Source: Fusobacterium mortiferum ATCC 9817
GTDB lineage: Bacteria; Fusobacteriota; Fusobacteriia; Fusobacteriales; Fusobacteriaceae
Length of the DNA stretch: 64,000 bases
Assembly: GCF_000158195.2 (NCBI RefSeq)
Contig: NZ_GL987988.1
Location: forward strand, 432,126-496,125
Direction: 5' to 3'
Part shown: positions 38,667 through 47,260 of the stretch, piece after piece
Position numbering within the stretch: the first letter of the stretch is position 1
Layout of the letters: every line of letters begins with the position of its first letter
Position numbers and translations under genes: made by a program
Notes under the pieces: generated by a model
What the model saw: only the letters and a program-made list of their open reading frames with translations
Database searches by the model: none
Told to the model about the DNA's origin: nothing

Positions 38667-39467
38667 ATGAAATATAAAATGGTAGTATCTGATTTGGATG
38701 GAACACTTTTAAATTCTAATCATAAGTTATCACAATACACAATAGATATAATAAAGAAAATTTCTGAAAAGGGAATAAAATTTGTTATAGCAACAGGAAG
38801 GCATTATAAGGATGCTAGATATTTTTTTAATCAAATAGAAACAGGAAAATATCTAATATCTGGTAATGGTTCTTTTGTTCATAATGAATTAGGAGAAGTA
38901 ATTAGTAGAAAAAGTATTTCAAAAGAATTAACTAAAAAGTTATTAGAGTTAAAAGTTCAAGAAGGAACATCAACAAGTATCTATATTGGTGGAGAATGGT
39001 TTACAAATTTAATGGTTCCAGATTATATTGAATTTCATAAAGAATCAAAATTTACTCCTAAGGTATGTTCATTAGAGAATTTTAAGGATAAAAAGGTGGA
39101 AAAAATATTTTTTATTCATAAGGACAGGGAGGTTATTGAAAAATTAGAGAAACAATTGTATGAGCTAGGATTAGATAAAGAACTAAATATAGCTACTTCA
39201 CAGCCTACTTGTCTAGAATTAATGGACAAAAGTGTTAATAAAGGAGAAGCTTTAAAAAACTTACTTGAATATGAAAAAATAAGTGCAGAAGAAGTTATAG
39301 CGTTTGGTGATGCTTTGAATGATAAAGAGATGTTAGAATTAGTTGGAAAAGGAGTAATAATGGGGAATGGAGATAAAAAACTACAAAATTTATTACCTAA
39401 TTGTGAAATAATTGGGATATCTGATGAAGAGTCGGAAGGTAAGTTTTTAGAAAAAATTTATAAATAA
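38667..39467 (+). CDS. HAD-superfamily phosphatase, Cof type
   Basis: A 266-residue Cof-type (HAD class IIB) hydrolase. Motif I is SDLDGTLLNSNHKLS with nucleophile Asp9, motif II is FVIATGRHY, and the C-terminal motif is VIAFGDALNDKEMLEL with the Mg-binding aspartates. Such enzymes dephosphorylate sugar phosphates, flavin mononucleotide or related small molecules, often promiscuously. Its place after the PTS operon suggests relief of sugar-phosphate accumulation, but a terminator lies between. Confidence 0.88.
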   Translation: MKYKMVVSDLDGTLLNSNHKLSQYTIDIIKKISEKGIKFVIATGRHYKDARYFFNQIETGKYLISGNGSFVHNELGEVISRKSISKELTKKLLELKVQEGTSTSIYIGGEWFTNLMVPDYIEFHKESKFTPKVCSLENFKDKKVEKIFFIHKDREVIEKLEKQLYELGLDKELNIATSQPTCLELMDKSVNKGEALKNLLEYEKISAEEVIAFGDALNDKEMLELVGKGVIMGNGDKKLQNLLPNCEIIGISDEESEGKFLEKIYK

Positions 39468-39497
39468 GATTAATTTTAAAAATATTAGGAAATTAAT

Positions 39498-39535
39498 AAT
39501 GAATGAGAGGATTTTTATAAATCCTCTCATTCATT
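39498..39535. terminator. Bidirectional terminator between the HAD and AEC genes
   Basis: AATGAATGAGAGGATTT and AAATCCTCTCATTCATT form a perfect 17-base-pair stem with a TTAT loop. It overlaps the stop codon of the leftward AEC gene and serves converging transcripts. Confidence 0.8.
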
Positions 39536-40451
39536 AAATTTCTAGATAGATTATTAAAAATGTTATAATAATAATACTGAAGATAATAGATAGTGATGAA
39601 GCAAAACTAGATAAACCAGAGTTTCCATCACATTTTTCAGTAAAGTAGGAAGAAAGAGCAGAAATAGGAGCAAAGATAGCAATAACTAATACTTGACGAA
39701 TAACTAATGAAAATGGTAAAAAATTATAGAAGATAAAGGCAGTTATTCCAGCAAAAATATACCTTATAATTAAAATAAAGAAAGCTTTTGAAATATAGTC
39801 CCATTTAAAACTTATTTCAAACATAAGTCCAACCATTAACATAGCCATAAATCCATTAGCTGCACCAATTAAAGAGGTTATTGAAATTATAGGAGCAGGA
39901 ATTTTAATTCCTATTATAGCTAAGATTAGCATCAAAATATATGTCATAAAAGGAACTGATTTATAAAGTTTTTCAAAAATATTTTTTAAGGAATTTTTTT
40001 CATTAGAATCATTTATAGCCATTGTTGTTAGAGCATATGAGCCACCTGTACAACTAATAGAGTTTCCCACGTCAAACATACAGATAGCTATAACTCCAAA
40101 AGAACCAAGAAAATTTTGTATAAATGGAAGAGTAAATGCTCCAATATTATATCCAGAAAAATTTAGCATATATAGCGCTTTAATTTTCGAGTCTTTTTTT
40201 CTAGAGAAAATATAACCAAGAAATATTAAAGTTAAGTTACACAATAAACCTAAAAAAACTAAAATAAAAAGAGAATTATCTTTTTGAAAACTTCCAAAAC
40301 TACTTATAATAGCAGAAGGAAGAATTATATTAATAACAGTTTTATTAACAAACTTAGAATCCTCTTGAGAGAAAAATTTTTTCTTTTTGAGAAAATAACC
40401 TAAAAAAATAATAAAAACAAAAGAACTAGCTTTAAGTAAAATATTATACAT
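39534..40451 (-). CDS. AEC-family (auxin efflux carrier-like) permease
   Basis: A 305-residue membrane protein with about ten hydrophobic segments in two halves, typical of the AEC family (MleP/YwkB-like). Recognisable stretches are INIILPSAIISSFG, YNIGAFTLPFIQNFLG and the C-terminal VLVIAIFAPISALSSYFTEK. Bacterial members carry malate, lactate and other carboxylates or act as exporters; the substrate is unknown here. It lies downstream of the iron alcohol dehydrogenase on the same strand, with a hairpin between, and may export an acidic end product of the neighbouring sugar-acid pathway. Confidence 0.85.
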   Translation of the reverse strand: MYNILLKASSFVFIIFLGYFLKKKKFFSQEDSKFVNKTVINIILPSAIISSFGSFQKDNSLFILVFLGLLCNLTLIFLGYIFSRKKDSKIKALYMLNFSGYNIGAFTLPFIQNFLGSFGVIAICMFDVGNSISCTGGSYALTTMAINDSNEKNSLKNIFEKLYKSVPFMTYILMLILAIIGIKIPAPIISITSLIGAANGFMAMLMVGLMFEISFKWDYISKAFFILIIRYIFAGITAFIFYNFLPFSLVIRQVLVIAIFAPISALSSYFTEKCDGNSGLSSFASSLSIIFSIIIITFLIIYLEI

Positions 40452-40490
40452 TTTTCCTCCAAATGTTGGTAATTACAGGAAATACTATAA

Positions 40491-40532
40491 AAGAGAAAAA
40501 ATAGCTATTATATTAACAGCTATTTTTTCTTT
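40491..40532 (-). terminator. Terminator after the alcohol dehydrogenase gene
   Basis: AAAAAATAGCT and AGCTATTTTTT pair around an 11-base AT-rich loop just beyond the leftward stop at 40539. T runs exist on both strands. Confidence 0.7.
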
Positions 40533-40538
40533 ATAATA

Positions 40539-41681
40539 TTAAGATATTTTTTTGAAAAGTTCAATTAATGTTTCTTTAGAGAAGAATACAGGGTTTGCTC
40601 CTGCACAAGCATCCTTCATAGAATTTTCTGCTAATAATTCAAAATCAGGATTATCTACTCCAACTTCCTTAAGTGATTTAGGGATTCCTACTTCTTCAGA
40701 TAATAATTTAATTTTATTAATTACAAAATCAACACATTCTTTATCAGTTTTATTTTCAGTATCTAATCCTATAACTTTTGCAATTGGTCTAAATTTTTCA
40801 GGAACATGTTTAGCATTTTCTTCTTCAACAATTGGAAGTAACATAGCATTACAAACACCATGAGGTAAATCATATAGTCCACCTAATTGATGAGCCATAG
40901 CATGAACATTTCCAAGTCCAGCATTACTAAATGCTATTCCATTTAGGAAACAAGAGTAGCACATTTGTTCTCTTGCATTAACATCATGTCCATTTTTAAC
41001 TGCAGTAGGAAGATAATCAAAAATTTCTTTAATAGCATAAAGTGCAGTACAATTAGTGACATCCATAGCTCCTTTTGCTACAACTGCTTCAATAGCATGA
41101 GTTAAAGCATCCATTCCAGTAGCAGCAGTTAAAGCAGCTGGTTTTTCTAACATTAATTCAGGATCGTTTACAGTTATTGCTGCAAGCGAGTTAGTATCAA
41201 CCATAATCATTTTTACATGTCTTTCTTCATCAGTAATAACATAGTTAATAGTAACTTCAGCAGAAGTTCCAGCAGTAGTAGTTATAGCAACAATTGGAAG
41301 AGATTTATTAGAAGTTTTATTAATTCCTTCATAATCTTTTATACTTCCACCATTAGTAGCTAATACAGCAATAGCTTTTCCACAATCTTGAGGGGATCCT
41401 CCACCTATTGTAATAACAATATCACATTTTTCTTCAACTAAAATTTTATATCCATTTTCAACATTAGTTACAGTTGGATTTGGTTTTACATCATTATAAA
41501 CTGTAAATTCTAAATTAGCTTCTTTTAAAATATTTGTTACTTTCTCAACAGTTCCATTATTTGTTAGAAATTTATCACTTACTACAAATGCTTTTTTACA
41601 TTTTAAATTTTTTAAGGGTTGAACTAAATCTTTTAAACATCCTTTTCCTAATAAGTTAATTGGTGGAATATAATAAATCAT
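40539..41681 (-). CDS. Iron-containing alcohol dehydrogenase
   Basis: A 380-residue group III alcohol dehydrogenase of the FucO/1,3-propanediol dehydrogenase type. The NAD-binding part has IGGGSPQDCGKAIAVL, and the metal-ligand region shows DALTHAIEAVVAKGA, HAMAHQLGGLYDLPHGVCNA with the conserved histidines. Members reduce lactaldehyde, glycolaldehyde, 3-hydroxypropanal or other small aldehydes. In this position, divergent from the KdgT/UxaA operon across the IclR gene, it would suit the aldehyde released by the DapA-type aldolase. The ATG at 41681 has a perfect AGGAGG. Confidence 0.92.
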   Translation of the reverse strand: MIYYIPPINLLGKGCLKDLVQPLKNLKCKKAFVVSDKFLTNNGTVEKVTNILKEANLEFTVYNDVKPNPTVTNVENGYKILVEEKCDIVITIGGGSPQDCGKAIAVLATNGGSIKDYEGINKTSNKSLPIVAITTTAGTSAEVTINYVITDEERHVKMIMVDTNSLAAITVNDPELMLEKPAALTAATGMDALTHAIEAVVAKGAMDVTNCTALYAIKEIFDYLPTAVKNGHDVNAREQMCYSCFLNGIAFSNAGLGNVHAMAHQLGGLYDLPHGVCNAMLLPIVEEENAKHVPEKFRPIAKVIGLDTENKTDKECVDFVINKIKLLSEEVGIPKSLKEVGVDNPDFELLAENSMKDACAGANPVFFSKETLIELFKKIS

Positions 41682-41719
41682 AATGACCTCCTAATATAAA
41701 TAAAATACTCTTTAAGTGA

Positions 41720-41748
41720 ATAATATCACACTTATATATTAAAGTCAA
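41720..41748 (-). promoter_or_regulatory. Promoter of the iron alcohol dehydrogenase gene
   Basis: Read leftward, TTGACT (41748-41743) and TATTAT (41725-41720) have 17-base spacing, 38 bases before the start codon. Confidence 0.7.
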
Positions 41749-41772
41749 TATTTTTTTGTATTTACATATCTG

Positions 41773-41788
41773 ATTCGTATATAAGAAT
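41773..41788. promoter_or_regulatory. Near-palindrome sharing ATACGAAT with the kdgT promoter
   Basis: ATTCGTATATAAGAAT is a 16-base palindrome with one mismatched pair, 25 bases upstream of the dehydrogenase -35. Its complement contains ATACGAAT, which recurs at 42804-42811 in the kdgT leader, so both may be bound by the IclR protein encoded between them. Confidence 0.45.
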
Positions 41789-41797
41789 AACTAAAAA

Positions 41798-41817
41798 ATA
41801 ACACTTTAAAGTGTTAT
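41798..41817 (-). terminator. Terminator of the IclR gene
   Basis: ATAACACTTTAAAGTGTTAT is a perfect 20-base palindrome nine bases past the leftward IclR stop; on that strand it runs into TTTTTT. An operator function is possible, but the T run favours termination. Confidence 0.7.
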
Positions 41818-41826
41818 GTAAAAAAA

Positions 41827-42615
41827 TTATCTATTTAAAATTAATTGAGAATCATTAATATCATGTTCTTTAAAAAATATTTCAATTTTATTCTTAGCGT
41901 TTAATAAATAACTAATTATTTGTTCCGATTTTTCTTGTGTTAATCTAAAAGATGGTGTACTAACACTAATAGCCGCAATAATTTTATTATTATTAGTCAA
42001 AGGCACACTAATACAGCTAGAATCTTCATTTACTTCACCATATTCAGTAGCAACTTTTGTTTGTTTTATTTCTTCAAGTTGTTTATATAAAATATCAAAA
42101 TCTGTAATTGTATTTTTTGTATATGCTTTAAAACCTTCAGGATATAGGTTATTCAACTCTTCTTTTGAATAATTAAACAACATAGCTTTTCCAAGAGCAG
42201 TACAGTAAGCAGGAAGTTTTTTTCCAACTGAAGACAAAATTCTAATAGGATTAGTAGAATCAACTTTGGCTACATAAAGTACTTCTCCACCATCTAATAT
42301 TCCCATTTGACATATTTCATCAGTTTTTTTGACTACATATTCCATTTCTGATTTTATAAATTGTAATGCATTCATGTTACTTGTATAAGAAGAACCTACA
42401 CAAAATGAACTTATTCCAATTGTATAAGTATAAGTTTTTTCATTGAAGAAGATAAATTTTCTATTAGCCATTGTATGAATTATTGGTAATATCGTACTTT
42501 TTGGTGAATTAATTATTTCAGCAATTTGAGTTAATGTTAATCCTTCAGGATTAGATGCAAGAGTTTCTAAAATATTTAAAACTCTTAATGTTGGATTATG
42601 TTCTTTATTTTTCAA
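41827..42615 (-). CDS. IclR-family transcriptional regulator
   Basis: A 262-residue regulator with the IclR winged helix (LRVLNILETLASNPEGLTLTQIAEIINSPKSTILPIIHTM split into HTH and wing) and the GAF-like effector domain (VGKKLPAYCTALGKAML, TEYGEVNEDSSCISVPLTN, AAISVSTPSFRLT). IclR-family KdgR proteins sense 2-keto-3-deoxygluconate and control KdgT, matching the transporter transcribed from the other side. The start is TTG at 42615, behind GAGGTGG. It sits between the dehydrogenase and the KdgT operon and probably controls both. Confidence 0.9.
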   Translation of the reverse strand: MKNKEHNPTLRVLNILETLASNPEGLTLTQIAEIINSPKSTILPIIHTMANRKFIFFNEKTYTYTIGISSFCVGSSYTSNMNALQFIKSEMEYVVKKTDEICQMGILDGGEVLYVAKVDSTNPIRILSSVGKKLPAYCTALGKAMLFNYSKEELNNLYPEGFKAYTKNTITDFDILYKQLEEIKQTKVATEYGEVNEDSSCISVPLTNNNKIIAAISVSTPSFRLTQEKSEQIISYLLNAKNKIEIFFKEHDINDSQLILNR

Positions 42616-42717
42616 TTTCCACCTCTAAAAATTATAATAACTGTTTAAAATCTATATTATATTATATCAGAAATTTATCAAAAAATGTATTAAATAATAA
42701 TAATCTTGACTATTGTA

Positions 42718-42730
42718 TAAAACTGTTTTA
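42718..42730. promoter_or_regulatory. Perfect TAAAAC-T-GTTTTA inverted repeat
   Basis: A 13-base perfect inverted repeat between iclR and kdgT. A related AACTGTTTAAAAT stretch lies at 42639-42651, close to the IclR start. AAAC/GTTT arms recall known KdgR boxes, but the half-site spacing differs, so the link is tentative. Confidence 0.35.
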
Positions 42731-42762
42731 AAATAATACAAAAAATATTTTTTAAAAAACTA

Positions 42763-42791
42763 TTGACAAGTAAAAAAAAATATATTATTAT
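42763..42791 (+). promoter_or_regulatory. Promoter of the kdgT operon
   Basis: A consensus TTGACA (42763-42768) and TATTAT (42786-42791) with 17-base spacing, 67 bases before the kdgT start. It is among the strongest promoters in the window and so likely needs a repressor. Confidence 0.8.
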
Positions 42792-42803
42792 CAGATTATA
42801 GTG

Positions 42804-42835
42804 ATACGAATTAAAGTACCAGGTACGTAATTACG
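42804..42835 (+). promoter_or_regulatory. Operator-like cluster in the kdgT leader
   Basis: Directly after the predicted transcription start are ATACGAAT (42804-42811), the perfect palindrome GTACC-A-GGTAC (42816-42826) and the perfect palindrome CGTAATTACG (42826-42835), overlapping by one base. This density of symmetry between promoter and gene suggests a repressor site, with IclR the obvious candidate. Confidence 0.5.
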
Positions 42836-42858
42836 AAAAGATTGTTTAGGAGGAAGAT

Positions 42859-43824
42859 ATGATATTAAAATTTTTAAGAAAAGTTCCAGCAGGAATGATG
42901 ATTGTTCCACTTTTAATTGGGTCTTTTATGAATACTTTTTTTCCAGAAGCTTTGAAGATAGGATCTTTTACAACTGCAACATTTTCAAGTGCAGGAGCAG
43001 CAACAGCAATGGGAATTCAATTATTTTGTTTGGGAACTACTTTGCAATTAGCAGATATGCCAAAAGTTGTTAAACGTGGAGGGATATTATTAGTTTCTAA
43101 ATTTATAATAGGTGCAGCTATAGGAATAGCGGTAGGAAAAATGTTTGGTTTTGCTGGAGTTTGTGGATTAACAACATTAGCAATAATAAGTGCAGTTACT
43201 AATAGTAATGGAAGTGTATATTTAGCATTGATGAAAACTTATGGAGATACTACAGATTGTGCTGCGATGGCTCTTCTAGCGTTGAATGATGGACCATTAT
43301 TAACATTAATAGCACTAGGAGCATCAGGACTAGCTAATGTACCATTTATGGCATTAGTAGCTACAGTAATTCCTATAATTGTAGGAATGATAATAGGAAA
43401 TCTTGATAAATCTATGAGAGATTTTATGGCTCCAGCTGGAGATATTTTAATACCATTTGTTGGATTTACATTAGGAGCAGGAATAAACCTAAGTAATGTT
43501 TTAAAAGGTGGAGTTCCAGGAATAGTATTAGGATTAATATCAGTATTTGTAGGAGGAGCTTTTATAGTATTTTGTGATAGAGTAATAGGAAGAAGACCTG
43601 GATATGCAGGTTGGGCAGTAGCAACAACAGCTGGAAATGCAGTAGCAGTACCCGCAGCAGTAGGAATAATAGATCCTGCTTGGGCTCCATATGTAGGAGG
43701 AGCTACAACTCAGGTAGCAGCAGCAGTAGTAGTAACAGCAATATTAGCTCCATTAATGACAAATTATTGGGCAAAAAAATATGGTTGTCCACAATTTGAT
43801 AAAATAAAAGAAGAAATGAATTAA
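42859..43824 (+). CDS. kdgT: 2-keto-3-deoxygluconate permease KdgT
   Basis: A 321-residue polytopic permease of the KdgT family, which brings 2-keto-3-deoxygluconate and possibly related sugar acids in with protons. The family start KFLRKVPAGMMIVPLLIGS is clear, as are FCLGTTLQLADMPKVVKRGG, AVTNSNGSVYLALMKTYGD and the C-terminal AVATTAGNAVAVPAAVG. Length is typical. It leads a five-gene operon (dehydratase pair, FAH, DapA-like) under a consensus promoter. Confidence 0.93.
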   Translation: MILKFLRKVPAGMMIVPLLIGSFMNTFFPEALKIGSFTTATFSSAGAATAMGIQLFCLGTTLQLADMPKVVKRGGILLVSKFIIGAAIGIAVGKMFGFAGVCGLTTLAIISAVTNSNGSVYLALMKTYGDTTDCAAMALLALNDGPLLTLIALGASGLANVPFMALVATVIPIIVGMIIGNLDKSMRDFMAPAGDILIPFVGFTLGAGINLSNVLKGGVPGIVLGLISVFVGGAFIVFCDRVIGRRPGYAGWAVATTAGNAVAVPAAVGIIDPAWAPYVGGATTQVAAAVVVTAILAPLMTNYWAKKYGCPQFDKIKEEMN

Positions 43825-43893
43825 AGCTAGTATAAAGTAATAAAAAATGTTATTTTATAAATAAAAATATTTTAAAATAAAGGAGGAAGTTTA

Positions 43894-44175
43894 ATGAAAA
43901 TAAATGCTGTAGTAATTGATAAAAAAGATAATGTAGCTGTAGCAATAGAAACAGTAAAAAAAGGAGAAGTGGTAGCTTATAAATTAGATAATGAAACTGT
44001 TTCTTTAGAAGCTTTAACAGATGTTCAAATTTATCATAAATTAGCAAGTAAAGACATAAAAAAAGGTGAGCCAGTAGTTAAGTATGGAGAACATATTGGT
44101 ATAGCTGGAAGAGATATACAAAAGGGTGAACATGTACATGTACATAATGTAGAAAGTCATAGGGAAGAACTTTAA
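43894..44175 (+). CDS. UxaA-family dehydratase, small SAF-domain subunit
   Basis: A 93-residue protein equal to the N-terminal SAF domain of altronate dehydratase (UxaA): an acidic start, then DVQIYHKLASKDIKKGEPVVKYGEHIGIA and a HVHVHN end that probably binds metal. In E. coli UxaA it is fused to the large domain; here the large part is a separate gene 19 bases downstream. The same split occurs in sulfolactate sulfo-lyase (SuyA/SuyB), so the reaction must be judged from context. Confidence 0.88.
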   Translation: MKINAVVIDKKDNVAVAIETVKKGEVVAYKLDNETVSLEALTDVQIYHKLASKDIKKGEPVVKYGEHIGIAGRDIQKGEHVHVHNVESHREEL

Positions 44176-44194
44176 ATTTAAGGAGGAAGTTAAA

Positions 44195-45355
44195 ATGAAA
44201 TTTTTAGGATATAGAAGACCAGATGGAAAAGTAGGAATCAGAAATAAAATATTTATATTACCAGCAAGTGTTTGTGCTTCAGATACAACTAGAATAATTG
44301 CTTCACAAATTGAAGGGGCAGTAACTTTTAATAACCAAAATGGTTGTTCACAAGTAGCAGGAGATCAACAATTAACTATGGATGTAATGGCTGGAATGGC
44401 AGCAAATCCAAATGTTTATGGAATCATAGTAGTATCTTTAGGTTGTGAAAATTGTCAAATGGATTTAGTTGTAGATGCTATTAGAGAAAGAACAAATAAA
44501 CCAATGGAAACATTTATAATTCAAGAAAATGGTGGAACAATCACAACAATAGAAAGAGCAGTACGTGCTGGAAGAAGAATGGCTCAAGAAGCTTCTATGC
44601 AACAAAGAGAAGAGTGTGATATTTCAGAATTAATAATAGGAACAGAATGTGGTGGTTCAGATCCAACTAGTGGTCTCGCATCTAATGTATTAATTGGAGA
44701 ATTAAGTGATCGTTTAGTAGAGTTAGGATCAACTTCGATTTTATCAGAAACAACAGAATTTATAGGAGCAGAACATATATTAGCTTCAAGAGCAAAAAAT
44801 GAAGAAGTAAAAGAAAGAATTTATGATATAGTACACAGATATGAAAAAGCACTTCAATTAGTCGGTGAAGAAGTAAGAGAAGGAAATCCATCTCCAGGAA
44901 ATATAGCTGGTGGAATAACAACTCTTGAAGAAAAATCTTTAGGATGTATTCATAAAGGTGGACATTCAGTTGTAAATGCAGTATTTGATTATGGAAAACC
45001 AGTTACTGAAAAAGGATTAGTGATAATGGACACTCCAGGAAATGATCCTTCTTCAGTAGCAGGAATGGTTGCAGGAGGAGCTCAAATAATAGTATTCTCA
45101 ACAGGAAGAGGAACACCTACAGGAAATCCAATATCACCAGTTATAAAAATAACAGGAAATAAAATAACATTTGAAAATATGAAAGATAATATTGATATTG
45201 ATGCAAGTCCAGTAATTTATGGACCACAAACACTAAAGGAATTAGGAAATGAATTATTAGAAGAAGTTTTAAAAGTAGCAAATGGAAAACAAACAAAGGC
45301 TGAAACATTAGGATATACAGAAACAGCAATAGCTAGACTTTGTAACTATGTATAA
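44195..45355 (+). CDS. UxaA-family dehydratase, large catalytic subunit
   Basis: A 386-residue large subunit of the altronate/galactarate dehydratase family. It starts FLGYRRPDGKVGIRNKIFILP and has the conserved Cys blocks NNQNGCSQV, VVSLGCENCQMD, GTECGGSDPTSGLASN and EKSLGCIHKGGHS, plus DTPGNDPSSVAGMVAGGAQI. These enzymes use Fe or a related metal to remove water from aldonates or aldarates to give 2-keto-3-deoxy acids. Next to KdgT and a DapA-type aldolase, a sugar-acid dehydratase is most likely; a SuyB-like sulfo-lyase is the alternative. Confidence 0.88.
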   Translation: MKFLGYRRPDGKVGIRNKIFILPASVCASDTTRIIASQIEGAVTFNNQNGCSQVAGDQQLTMDVMAGMAANPNVYGIIVVSLGCENCQMDLVVDAIRERTNKPMETFIIQENGGTITTIERAVRAGRRMAQEASMQQREECDISELIIGTECGGSDPTSGLASNVLIGELSDRLVELGSTSILSETTEFIGAEHILASRAKNEEVKERIYDIVHRYEKALQLVGEEVREGNPSPGNIAGGITTLEEKSLGCIHKGGHSVVNAVFDYGKPVTEKGLVIMDTPGNDPSSVAGMVAGGAQIIVFSTGRGTPTGNPISPVIKITGNKITFENMKDNIDIDASPVIYGPQTLKELGNELLEEVLKVANGKQTKAETLGYTETAIARLCNYV

Positions 45356-45366
45356 TAATTAATCTT

Positions 45367-45397
45367 AAGAGCAGGGGAATATTATTTCTCTGCTTTT
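45367..45397 (+). other. Hairpin with T-rich base between the dehydratase and FAH genes
   Basis: AAGAGCAGGGGAAT (45367-45380) pairs with ATTTCTCTGCTTTT (45384-45397) over 14 positions, some G-U, with a 3-base loop. It could be a weak terminator or a processing site that lowers expression of the downstream genes. Confidence 0.5.
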
Positions 45398-45425
45398 AGA
45401 TATAAATTTTAAAAGGAGTTTTTCC

Positions 45426-46307
45426 ATGAAATTTATAAGATTTATAGTAAATAATATAGAAAAAATAGGAGTATTAGACAAAAGTGAAAAAAATATTATA
45501 GAACTTTTTACTACAAACAAAAATAAAAGAGATTCAATGATTGAGTTCATCGAGGAAATCGATGATAAAGTATTAAAAAATATAAAAAGTAAAATAGATA
45601 ATGAAATTGGAAAATATAAAGTTGATGAAGTAGAAATTTGCTCTCCTATAAGAAAGCCAATTCATGATATTATTTGTGTTGGAGTAAATTATAGAAAACA
45701 TTTAATAGAAACTCAAGAGAAATTTGATAATTCATTTAAAACTCCTGAAAAAACTGTTTATTTTTCAAAAAGAGCTAGTGAAATAATAGGAACGAACCAA
45801 TCTATTAAAAGTAGGTTAGATCTAGATGAGAAGCTAGATTATGAAGTAGAATTAGCAGTAATTATAGGAAAAGCAGGAAAAAATATAGCTGAAAAAGAGG
45901 CAGAAAAATATATTTTTGGATATTCAATATTTAATGATATTTCGTCAAGAGGTTTACAAAAAGAACATATTCAATGGTATAGAGGAAAAAGTATAGATAC
46001 TTATTCTACTATGGGACCAGTAATTTTACATAAATCATTAGTTCCACATCCACTAGAATTAAAGATTTGTAGTGAAGTTAATGATGAAATTAGACAAAAT
46101 TCTAATACTAAGTATATGCTGTCTAATGTTTCAAAAATAATTTCAGAGATATCTAATGGAATAACTTTAGAGCCAGGAGATATTATTATAACAGGAACTC
46201 CAGATGGAGTGGGATTAGGATATAATCCACCTAAATTTTTAAAAAAAGAAGATATTGTAAAATGTAAAATAGAAAAAATAGGAGAATTAATAAATAAAGT
46301 AGAATAA
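45426..46307 (+). CDS. Fumarylacetoacetate hydrolase (FAH)-family protein
   Basis: A 293-residue member of the FAH superfamily: an N-terminal variable region, then the catalytic fold with ICVGVNYRKHLIETQ, the metal-binding block DEKLDYEVELAVIIGKAGKNI, FGYSIFNDISSRGLQ, STMGPVILH and ITLEPGDIIITGTPDGVG. Members cleave C-C bonds, hydrate or decarboxylate 2-keto acids; 2,4-diketo-3-deoxy-acid hydrolases belong here. In this operon it probably acts on a 2-keto-3-deoxy or diketo acid derived from the sugar acid. The exact reaction cannot be told from sequence. Confidence 0.87.
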   Translation: MKFIRFIVNNIEKIGVLDKSEKNIIELFTTNKNKRDSMIEFIEEIDDKVLKNIKSKIDNEIGKYKVDEVEICSPIRKPIHDIICVGVNYRKHLIETQEKFDNSFKTPEKTVYFSKRASEIIGTNQSIKSRLDLDEKLDYEVELAVIIGKAGKNIAEKEAEKYIFGYSIFNDISSRGLQKEHIQWYRGKSIDTYSTMGPVILHKSLVPHPLELKICSEVNDEIRQNSNTKYMLSNVSKIISEISNGITLEPGDIIITGTPDGVGLGYNPPKFLKKEDIVKCKIEKIGELINKVE

Positions 46308-46318
46308 AGGAGAAGTTT

Positions 46319-47218
46319 ATGAAAAAAGCAATGTTTTTAACACCAGTAGTAACAGCTTTTAATAAGGAAGGAAAACTAGATGCTCAGGCAAATAGAAATG
46401 TTTGGGAACACTTAATAAAAGGTGGAATAGATGGAATCGTTATAATGGGAAGTACAGGAGAATTTTTCTCAATGTCAATGGAAGCTAAAAAGGAATTAAT
46501 TGATTTAGCAACTGATTATATCAATAAAAGAGTAAAATTATATATAGGAACTAGCTGTATGACAATAGAAGAAACAGTAGAGTTATCAAATTATGCATTA
46601 GAAAAAGGTGCTGATGCTGTTATGATAATAGGACCTTACTATTTTTCATTATCACCAGAAAGTATAGAATATTATTTTGATGAAGTTGCAAAACAAGTAA
46701 AAGGAGACATTTATTTGTATAACTTCCCAGACAGAAATGGATATGATTTAACTGCTGAAATTACACTAAATTTATTACGTAAAAATAAAAATATAGTAGG
46801 ATTTAAAGATACTGTAAGCGAAATGGGACACACAAGAAGATTATTAGCAACTGTAAGAGATGAGTTCCCTGAGTTTGTAGTTTTATCAGGATATGATGAA
46901 AACTTAGCTCATGTTATGTTATCAGATGGAAATGGATGTATTGGAGGATTATCAAATCTTTATCCAGAAGTTTTTGCAAAATGGGTAAAAGCTATTAATG
47001 AAAAAGATATGGATGAAGTAACTAGAATACAAAAAATAGTAGATAGAATGATGAAAATTTATGAAGTGGGAACACCATTTATTCCAGTAATGAAAAGAGC
47101 TATGACATTACGTGGAATAAATTTAGTTGATTATAGTATAAAACCATTTTTAGAAGTTAATGATAAGCAAGAAAAAGAGATTAAAGCAATTATAGAATAT
47201 GTTGAGAAAAATTTCTAA
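46319..47218 (+). CDS. DapA/NanA-family aldolase, probable 2-keto-3-deoxy-acid aldolase
   Basis: A 299-residue class I aldolase of the dihydrodipicolinate synthase/N-acetylneuraminate lyase family. It has the pyruvate-binding GSTGEFFSMSMEAK, the catalytic Tyr134 (YLYNFP) and the Schiff-base Lys163 (VGFKDTVSE). No lysine-pathway genes are near and it ends a KdgT/dehydratase operon, so cleavage of a 2-keto-3-deoxy sugar acid into pyruvate and an aldehyde is most likely. The iron alcohol dehydrogenase could then reduce the aldehyde. The start has AAGGAG upstream. Confidence 0.88.
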   Translation: MKKAMFLTPVVTAFNKEGKLDAQANRNVWEHLIKGGIDGIVIMGSTGEFFSMSMEAKKELIDLATDYINKRVKLYIGTSCMTIEETVELSNYALEKGADAVMIIGPYYFSLSPESIEYYFDEVAKQVKGDIYLYNFPDRNGYDLTAEITLNLLRKNKNIVGFKDTVSEMGHTRRLLATVRDEFPEFVVLSGYDENLAHVMLSDGNGCIGGLSNLYPEVFAKWVKAINEKDMDEVTRIQKIVDRMMKIYEVGTPFIPVMKRAMTLRGINLVDYSIKPFLEVNDKQEKEIKAIIEYVEKNF

Positions 47219-47260
47219 TTAGAATAAAAAATATATTGTAAATAAAAAATATATATAGTA

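Noticed and set aside
42718..42730. Canonical KdgR box
   Set aside because: The AAAC and GTTT arms are there, but only one base separates them instead of the longer spacer of known KdgR boxes, so I list it only as an inverted repeat.
43611..43799. Ser/Asn-rich + strand frame inside kdgT
   Set aside because: It is a shifted reading of the Ala/Val-rich kdgT C-terminus; the composition bias is a frame artefact.
46319..47218. Assignment as DapA for lysine biosynthesis
   Set aside because: The fold and catalytic Tyr and Lys fit the whole family, but the operon is for sugar-acid use and contains no lysine genes.
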